Assembly (NCBI GenBank): GCA_003140655.1
Contig: PLKR01000323.1
Coordinates: 1-5,587 of the forward strand
From: Acidobacteriaceae bacterium
GTDB taxonomy: Bacteria; Acidobacteriota; Terriglobia; Terriglobales; Acidobacteriaceae
Reading direction: 5' to 3'
DNA: 5,587 nt
A model generated the notes under the pieces. It was given only the letters and a program-made list of their open reading frames with translations. It was not told the DNA's origin and did no database searches. Positions 1 through 4,330 of the stretch are shown piece by piece (position 1 is the stretch's first letter; each line of letters begins with the position of its first letter). A program made the position numbers and the translations under genes.

Positions 1-221
1 TCATCGAGCGTGGTGAGCGGAACCCCCAGCCTCGCCGCATGCTCTCGCGAATGCTCCGACGTCGGGATGCCCCGAATCCGCAGCCCATTCTTCACCTGCT
101 CGCCCAGCAGTTGAATGAAATACGCCGCCGTCGACCCCGTCCCCAACCCAACGACCTGACCGTCTTTGACGAACCGCAAGCTCGCCCGCGCCGCCGCTTC
201 CTTCTCCCGATCGTTGGCCAT
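1..221 (-). CDS. rpiA: Ribose-5-phosphate isomerase A, N-terminal part (runs off left edge)
   Basis: RpiA interconverts ribose 5-phosphate and ribulose 5-phosphate in the cytosolic pentose phosphate pathway. Only the first 73 codons are in view, about a third of the usual 220-235 residues. The start is the ATG at 221-219, reading MANDREKEAAARASLRFV. The family signature VVGLGTGSTAAYFI follows at residues 23-36; its GTGST loop (27-31) is the substrate phosphate-binding loop in known RpiA enzymes. IPTSEHS (52-58) matches the second conserved substrate-site segment. No stop interrupts the frame before the edge. Another minus-strand frame here is also open but gives no recognisable protein. The gene lies 56 bp downstream of the DUF202 gene on the same strand, so the two could be co-transcribed. 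No strong Shine-Dalgarno is visible before the ATG. The identification is firm because of the motif. Confidence 0.93.
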   Translation of the reverse strand, partial: MANDREKEAAARASLRFVKDGQVVGLGTGSTAAYFIQLLGEQVKNGLRIRGIPTSEHSREHAARLGVPLTTLD

Positions 222-277
222 AGATTTTCGATGCTGAGGACTGCTCGTGACAGTTCACTGCCAACCGCGCCGACTGC

Positions 278-655
278 CTAACCCAAACTCTTCTCTACGT
301 AAAACAAGTACCCCGCCAGCGCCAGTCCAAACAATGCGGTCAGAATGGTTACCAGATCCACAATAAATCCCGCCGGCTCAAACTTCCCCTCATCCAATTG
401 CGCTCGCGTCTTTCGATAGCGCAAGAGTCCAGCTACCACCATCACGACTCCCGCGAAAATCGAAATCATTCCCATCCAAACCGAAAGCCCCGTGCTTTTT
501 GGCATTTGTCCTTGAAATCTGGCCAACTGCCGCAGGGCAACCGCAAAGCGCCCAATCGCGAATCCAAACACCACAATGGCGACGCTCGTCCGCACCCACG
601 CCAGAAACGTGCGCTCGTTGGCTAAATGATCGCGGGCTCGATTGGAATTCTCCAC
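278..655 (-). CDS. DUF202 family inner-membrane protein (YidH-like)
   Basis: This is a 125-residue protein of unknown biochemical function with the family hallmark LANERTFLAWVRT at residues 11-23. Three membrane segments are predicted by eye at about 22-42, 57-78 and 97-119. A basic loop (RYRKTR, 79-84) lies between the second and third. Length and topology are normal for DUF202 proteins. The start is a GTG at 655-653. It is the only start codon after the in-frame stop at 682-680, and it is preceded by a GGAGG sequence (complement of 660-664) four bases away, which supports it. The gene is divergent from the lipoprotein protease and precedes rpiA on the same strand. It probably sits in the cytoplasmic membrane. 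DUF202 domains occur alone in small proteins and fused to larger ones such as VTC-type proteins, but nothing here points to a specific role. Confidence 0.9.
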   Translation of the reverse strand: MENSNRARDHLANERTFLAWVRTSVAIVVFGFAIGRFAVALRQLARFQGQMPKSTGLSVWMGMISIFAGVVMVVAGLLRYRKTRAQLDEGKFEPAGFIVDLVTILTALFGLALAGYLFYVEKSLG

Positions 656-659
656 GGCG

Positions 660-664
660 CCTCC
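660..664 (-). promoter_or_regulatory. Ribosome binding site of the DUF202 gene
   Basis: On the minus strand the sequence is GGAGG, followed by CGCC and then the GTG start. It decides the non-ATG start, because no other start codon exists between it and the upstream in-frame stop. The four-base spacing is short but is the same as in front of the DUF302 gene in this window. Confidence 0.7.
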
Positions 665-679
665 GCTCTTGCCCCTGCA

Positions 680-739
680 TTATTCCATAGCCCTCTTCAC
701 GGCCGCACCGGCTCCCGCAATATTTTCAGGAATAGTGCC
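680..739 (-). pseudogene. Possible 3' remnant of a DUF302-like gene
   Basis: Read on the minus strand, this stretch encodes GTIPENIAGAGAAVKRAME followed by TAA. The end of the intact DUF302 gene in this window encodes NIGVAGALVAKAVE followed by TAA. The last 14 residues match at 8 positions without a gap. The DNA at 677-724 matches 2602-2650 at about 35 of 48 positions, counted by eye, including a perfect 10-base start over the stop codon, in the same reading phase. The frame runs upstream to a stop at 808-806 without any ATG, GTG or TTG that could start it, and it overlaps the start of the lipoprotein gene. A decayed gene end left behind by rearrangement is the simplest reading. Chance similarity of an alanine-rich tail is the alternative. 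Confidence 0.35.
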
Positions 740-747
740 GAAGGACG

Positions 748-756
748 TGCTAAAAT
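748..756 (+). promoter_or_regulatory. Extended -10 promoter for the lipoprotein protease gene
   Basis: The sequence TGCTAAAAT fits the extended -10 pattern TGnTATAAT, with one mismatch in the hexamer. No convincing -35 hexamer lies 16-18 bases upstream, as is common for extended -10 promoters. The predicted transcription start is near 763, giving a leader of about 18 bases to the ATG at 781. That would exclude a useful leader for the in-frame TTG at 769. This is sequence pattern only. Confidence 0.4.
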
Positions 757-780
757 CCGTTTCTTCGTTTGGCGGTGGCC

Positions 781-2550
781 ATGTTTCGTTCTGTGCGATT
801 CGTGCTCAGCACAGGTGCATGGGGCGCCTGTTTTCTGGTTTTTGCTTCCCTTACCGGCTGTGGTGGGAGCAATGCTGCGGGTGCCAATCCTCAGCCTCAG
901 CCCCAGCCCTCGATCAACATAATGCCGAACTCTGCTCTGGTGCCGATTGGAACCGGCCAACCATTCCACGTTTCGGTTGCGAATGCAACCAATGACACCG
1001 TTACTTGGATGGCATCTGCGGGAACGATCGATCAATCGGGGAACTATATAGCTCCGACTGCGGTGCCTGCCGGATCGGTTGCTATGGTAACTGCGACCCT
1101 GGTAAGTAATCCGGCGGTGTCTGCATCCGCCGCGGTCACGATTAGCACCCAGCCGGTTACGTTGACGGTTTCTCCAGTCTCAGCCACAGTGGATGCTGGC
1201 TTCTCGACTACGTTTACGGCCACCGTTAGCGGCACCACCAACACAGCCGTACAGTGGTCGCTGAGTGAGGCTCCAGGCGACAATACCTATCCGGGATCGA
1301 TTGCCTTTGGAAACTACACCGCACCAACGCCGGTGTTAACCTCAGATACCTACTCCATTACGGCTGCTTCCAGCGCCGACCCGTCGAAGACCGCCTCTGC
1401 CTCGGTAACCGCAATTCCGCTCGAGAATCAGCTACAGCAGACCTTCCCGATCGAACTCGGGACCTCCGGCATCAACGCAAACACCCAGGATTGTTGCAGT
1501 GGCACACTGGGCTCGCTTCTGATTGATCAGGCCGGAAAACAATATATTCTCAGCAATAACCATGTTATAGGCCGAGTTGGTCACGCCGAGCCGGGAGAGG
1601 CGATTGTCCAACCCGGCTATGTCGACACGCTGTGCGATTTTACTATTCCGAAAACGGTGGCGACCTTCACTGCCGCGCCTCCCATAACCTCCAACGTTGA
1701 TGCGGCTATCGCCGAGGTTGTTCCCGGCGCCGTCGACCCCAGCGGTGGGATTATCGGATTGGGTGGGGTTAATCTCGATGGCTCTTACATAACGGCAGCC
1801 CCAGCCAACACGGTCGCCACCGCCGCGATTGACATGCTGGTAGCAAAGAGCGGCCGTACAACCGGCTTGTCCTGCGGCAACATCGAAGCCATTAACGGGA
1901 CCTTTGAGGTGGATATTCCCGCTGAGTGCGGCAACCCTTCCAGCGAAACTGTTACATTCCAAAACCAAGTCATCCTCAACGATATCGTTAAGCCAGGTGA
2001 CTCCGGCTCACTCATCGTGGAAGCGGCGACGGCCCAGCCGATCGCACTCGTCGCGGGGCTATCAAGCGACGGCCAGTTTGCAACTGCCAACGCTATGACG
2101 GATGTACTCAACGGACTAGACGCGGTCACCGGATCGACTTTTAGTTTCGTGGGTGCCGGCCAACATTCCGTAACCTGCTCAACAGGCTCGAATGTGGCTC
2201 CATCACAGGCAGTGCAGCCTCCACTTTCCACGGAAGCAGCTCTGGCTTTCAATCAGGAAGTGTTGCGTGCAGCAGCCACACAATCCAGACATGAGAAAGA
2301 GATCATGCTAGACCCGGCCGTTGTGGGGCTTGCCGTGGGCCGCAGTCGGGACGATCCGACACACGCGGCTATACTGATCTTCGTGGAACGCGGACGTAGG
2401 CCGCGCCCGCTGCCAGCGGAGCTCGACGGGTTCGCTGTTCAACTAGTACCCACGGGCCGCTTTGGAAGCGGGGCAACACGCACATTTGGTCAGCGGTCAG
2501 CCTGTGGCCACCGACTGCTCGATCTGGGCAATTGGTCGTGGACGCGGTAA
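781..2550 (+). CDS. Ig-domain lipoprotein with trypsin-like serine protease domain
   Basis: A predicted 589-residue exported lipoprotein. A basic start (MFRSVRF) and hydrophobic stretch lead to the lipobox LTGC, with Cys27 the likely lipidated residue. A Pro/Gln linker (37-43) follows. Two Ig-like beta domains come next (about 46-122 and 126-212; note GTIDQSGNYIAP at 81-92). The peptidase S1-type domain spans about 236-445, with His261 in LSNNHVIG, Asp307 in NVDAAIAEV and Ser408 in KPGDSGSLI, so the triad is complete. A C-terminal domain (about 483-560, core VVGLAVGRSRDDP and ILIFVERGR) resembles the accessory domain of bacterial Nal1-like proteases. The ATG at 781 was chosen over in-frame TTG 769 and GTG 775 because it gives a compact signal peptide and fits the promoter. 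It probably acts in the periplasm or on the outer membrane; its substrate is unknown. The last 28 residues look unlike the family. Confidence 0.88.
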   Translation: MFRSVRFVLSTGAWGACFLVFASLTGCGGSNAAGANPQPQPQPSINIMPNSALVPIGTGQPFHVSVANATNDTVTWMASAGTIDQSGNYIAPTAVPAGSVAMVTATLVSNPAVSASAAVTISTQPVTLTVSPVSATVDAGFSTTFTATVSGTTNTAVQWSLSEAPGDNTYPGSIAFGNYTAPTPVLTSDTYSITAASSADPSKTASASVTAIPLENQLQQTFPIELGTSGINANTQDCCSGTLGSLLIDQAGKQYILSNNHVIGRVGHAEPGEAIVQPGYVDTLCDFTIPKTVATFTAAPPITSNVDAAIAEVVPGAVDPSGGIIGLGGVNLDGSYITAAPANTVATAAIDMLVAKSGRTTGLSCGNIEAINGTFEVDIPAECGNPSSETVTFQNQVILNDIVKPGDSGSLIVEAATAQPIALVAGLSSDGQFATANAMTDVLNGLDAVTGSTFSFVGAGQHSVTCSTGSNVAPSQAVQPPLSTEAALAFNQEVLRAAATQSRHEKEIMLDPAVVGLAVGRSRDDPTHAAILIFVERGRRPRPLPAELDGFAVQLVPTGRFGSGATRTFGQRSACGHRLLDLGNWSWTR

Positions 2551-2604
2551 TGGACGGTCAGTCCGCTGAATGAAGACACCCTCCGTCTGCAACGAACCGC
2601 AGCA

Positions 2605-2991
2605 TTATTCCACAGCCTTCGCCACCAGCGCGCCCGCGACCCCAATATTCTTAATCAAGTCCTCCGGCACGCCGTGCCGCTGCTGCAGATACTCCGGACT
2701 ATTGTAGGAAACCCAGACCTTCCCGCCTTCGTCTTCCCAAACCAGAGCCTTCAGCGGCAGATCGATCGCTAGCGTGGGTGCGGCCACCATCACCGGCGTC
2801 CCTCCCTTCGGGCTGCCGAAGATCACCAACTTGGTCGGCCGCATCTTCATCCCGATTTTTGCCGCTTCGCCACTGTGGTCTATCAGAGCGAACATCCGCA
2901 CTCCACGCTCGGCGAGAATGGATTCCAGCCGATTCACGGTTTCGTCCACTGTATACGGGCTAGCGACCTGCAAGAGACCGTTTTCTGGCAT
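2605..2991 (-). CDS. DUF302 family protein
   Basis: This 128-residue soluble protein matches the DUF302 family along its whole length. Visible marks are TVDETVNRLESILAERGV (14-31), the FALIDHSGEAAKIGMKMRPT segment (34-53), LVIFGSPKGGTPVM (55-68), APTLAIDLPLKALVWED (71-87) and VWVSYNSPEYLQQRHG (92-107). DUF302 domains form small alpha/beta dimers; no reaction is firmly established for them. The ORF stays open a further 45 codons upstream to 3126. The ATG at 2991-2989 is preferred because GGAGGG lies just before it, and the family normally begins here. The upstream extension reads through a 7-bp repeat and is not protein-like. There is no signal peptide, so the protein is probably cytosolic. 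The gene is convergent with the protease (54-bp gap) and divergent from the hydrolase. Confidence 0.9.
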   Translation of the reverse strand: MPENGLLQVASPYTVDETVNRLESILAERGVRMFALIDHSGEAAKIGMKMRPTKLVIFGSPKGGTPVMVAAPTLAIDLPLKALVWEDEGGKVWVSYNSPEYLQQRHGVPEDLIKNIGVAGALVAKAVE

Positions 2992-2994
2992 ATG

Positions 2995-3000
2995 CCCTCC
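2995..3000 (-). promoter_or_regulatory. Ribosome binding site of the DUF302 gene
   Basis: On the minus strand this reads GGAGGG, followed by CAT and the ATG at 2991-2989. It supports the internal start over the longer open frame that begins at 3126. Confidence 0.7.
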
Positions 3001-3073
3001 GTTCGCGCTCAGAAACCTCGGATTAAGTTCCGCAATCCCATAACCTCGTCGTCCTGTCTCCACGCCGCTCAAG

Positions 3074-3108
3074 TACCAAATGCCAATTGCCAATTGCTGG
3101 TTGCCGCT
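3074..3108. repeat. Degenerate 7-bp tandem repeat (unit TGCCAAT)
   Basis: Five consecutive 7-base units lie in the spacer between the divergent DUF302 and hydrolase genes. Units 2 and 3 (3081-3094) are identical TGCCAAT. Unit 1 (3074-3080) differs at two positions. Units 4 and 5 (3095-3108) keep the TGC start and the final T but vary in between. The two central copies also create two CAATTG palindromes seven bases apart. It lies outside both chosen coding regions. Confidence 0.6.
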
Positions 3109-3145
3109 GTTCGCTGATTCTCGCACGAGTCGCAGGCGTTCCGCT

Positions 3146-3154
3146 TGTTACACT
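3146..3154 (+). promoter_or_regulatory. Possible extended -10 promoter for the hydrolase gene
   Basis: TGTTACACT fits TGnTATAAT with two mismatches in the hexamer and has no clear -35 partner. If used, transcription would start near 3161, only about six bases before the ATG at 3167, giving an almost leaderless message. The weak AGAAG at 3155-3159 would then not be transcribed. The call is tentative. Confidence 0.25.
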
Positions 3155-3166
3155 AGAAGATTAACC

Positions 3167-4279
3167 ATGCCCTCGCGCTACGCACAATGGATGTACGACT
3201 GGGAGCACAAGCTCACTTCGGTGGACAACAACCGCGTGGTGCGTCCCTTGGACTGGGGCGTCGAGTGGGCGCGGGATTGGCCTTGCCGAAACGGCTCGTA
3301 TCCGGGGCAGGCCGCGGATGATCCGGCGAAATTCTTTATCGACTTCAACCGGCGGATCGTTGCTTCGAGCGACCAGTTTTATTCCTACGCGCGGCCGAAC
3401 GACTTCAGGCTGGAGAAGCGCGAAGTGCAAGTCTTCTCCACGCGCGAAGTTCCCGATCAAAAGCTCGAAGCGAAAGTGAAAGGAACATTCGCTGAGTTCT
3501 TGCGCTTCACTGCACCCGTGAAAACTCCGTATCCGGAAAACAATCTGGTGAATGCGCGCTGGTTTCCGGCGCGCGGGCGGCGCGCCGTCGTGCTTCTGCC
3601 GCACTGGAATGCGGACGCAATCGCTTACGTCAGCCTCTGCAAAGTTCTGAACATGATGGGGATCGCGGTGTTGCGCCTGAGTATGCCGTATCACGATATC
3701 CGCATGCCGGCCGAGATAGGCCGCGCGGACTACGCCGTCTCCGCCAACATTGGCCGCACGCTCGATGCGGTGCGGCAGGGTGTCGTTGATGTCCGCTGCT
3801 GTCTCGATTGGCTGGAGCAGCAGGGCTACAGCAAACTTGGCATCGTGGGTACGAGTCTGGGTTCCTGTTACGCGTTCATCGCGGCGGCGCACGATTCGCG
3901 CATTCGCGTTGCGGCCTTCAATCACGCTTCCACCTACGTTGCCGATGTGGTGTGGCATGGACAATCAACGCGACACATCCGGCAGGGAATGGAGTCGCAG
4001 ATCACTCTGGAGACGTTGCGGCGTTCCTGGCTCGCCGTGAGTCCGATGGCATACTTCAATCAGTTCTCGCGCTGGCCGCGGAAGTCGCTCATCATTTACG
4101 CGAAGTACGATCTGACTTTCTTGCCTGAACTTTCACGCAATGTCGTGGATGAGTTCGAGCGTCGCGGACTGGACCACAAAGTCGTCGTGCTGCCTTGCGG
4201 TCATTACACGATGGGCGAGACGCCTTACAAATACATGGATGGCTGGCAACTGGCTTCGTTCTTGCGGACCGCATGGTGA
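3167..4279 (+). CDS. Alpha/beta hydrolase, ABHD18-like
   Basis: This is a 370-residue predicted serine hydrolase resembling the family that includes eukaryotic ABHD18. The nucleophile elbow is GTSLGS at 228-233, with Ser230 in the G-x-S-x-G context. Asp315 in IIYAKYDLTF and His346 in VLPCGHYTMGETPY complete the likely triad. Strand beta-3/4 is seen as RRAVVLLPHWNAD (138-150), and family-like segments are VLRLSMPYHDIRMP (168-181) and NHASTYVADVVWHG (252-265). The N-terminal 120 residues carry WMYDWEHKLTSVDNNR and WARDWPC, a region outside the core fold. No signal peptide is visible. The ATG at 3167 is preferred. The frame opens earlier at 3080, but the added residues come from the repeat and spacer. 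A large antisense frame exists but has no domain signal. The substrate is unknown; an esterase or lipase role is inferred from the fold only. Confidence 0.87.
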   Translation: MPSRYAQWMYDWEHKLTSVDNNRVVRPLDWGVEWARDWPCRNGSYPGQAADDPAKFFIDFNRRIVASSDQFYSYARPNDFRLEKREVQVFSTREVPDQKLEAKVKGTFAEFLRFTAPVKTPYPENNLVNARWFPARGRRAVVLLPHWNADAIAYVSLCKVLNMMGIAVLRLSMPYHDIRMPAEIGRADYAVSANIGRTLDAVRQGVVDVRCCLDWLEQQGYSKLGIVGTSLGSCYAFIAAAHDSRIRVAAFNHASTYVADVVWHGQSTRHIRQGMESQITLETLRRSWLAVSPMAYFNQFSRWPRKSLIIYAKYDLTFLPELSRNVVDEFERRGLDHKVVVLPCGHYTMGETPYKYMDGWQLASFLRTAW

Positions 4280-4284
4280 AACGT

Positions 4285-4311
4285 CGGGAAGTGCAGGCAG
4301 CGTGCTTCCTG
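4285..4311 (+). terminator. Hairpin in the convergent gap after the hydrolase gene
   Basis: The arms CGGGAAGTGC (4285-4294) and GTGCTTCCTG (4302-4311) can pair over ten positions, three of them G-U, around a seven-base loop. It starts six bases after the hydrolase stop codon. There is no T-run behind it, so it is not a classic intrinsic terminator. The G-U pairs form only in the rightward transcript, so it suits that gene better than the converging one. Confidence 0.35.
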
Positions 4312-4330
4312 AAATCGCTTGGAGTCCCCG

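Noticed and set aside
1..264. An 87-residue minus-strand frame at the left edge
   Set aside because: It is a shadow in a different frame of the rpiA start. The rpiA frame carries the VGLGTGSTA signature and was missed only because it runs off the edge.
780..782. A tiny minus-strand ORF starting at the ATG overlapping the lipoprotein start (MATAKRRNGF then stop)
   Set aside because: It stops after ten codons. Only an assumed frameshift would join it to the DUF302-like remnant, and nothing else supports that.
697..1035. A minus-strand frame covering the start of the lipoprotein gene
   Set aside because: It has no domain signal, and the opposite strand has a convincing signal peptide and lipobox.
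1432..2252. Two overlapping minus-strand frames (1432-1968 and 1785-2252) opposite the protease
   Set aside because: Neither shows family motifs or a ribosome binding site, and both mirror a protease domain with an intact catalytic triad.
2551..2604. A terminator between the convergent protease and DUF302 genes
   Set aside because: Only a four-base stem (GGAC/GTCC) and a distant GACGG/CCGTC pair are seen, without a T-run. Not enough to call.
2992..3126. N-terminal extension of the DUF302 gene to a start at 3126
   Set aside because: The extra 45 residues are a translation of the heptamer repeat and spacer. The internal ATG has a GGAGGG site and fits the family start.
3161..3964. A 267-residue open frame on the minus strand opposite the hydrolase
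   Set aside because: It is rich in Arg and His, has no recognisable domain, and lies fully antisense to a gene with a clear fold and triad. High GC keeps stops rare here.
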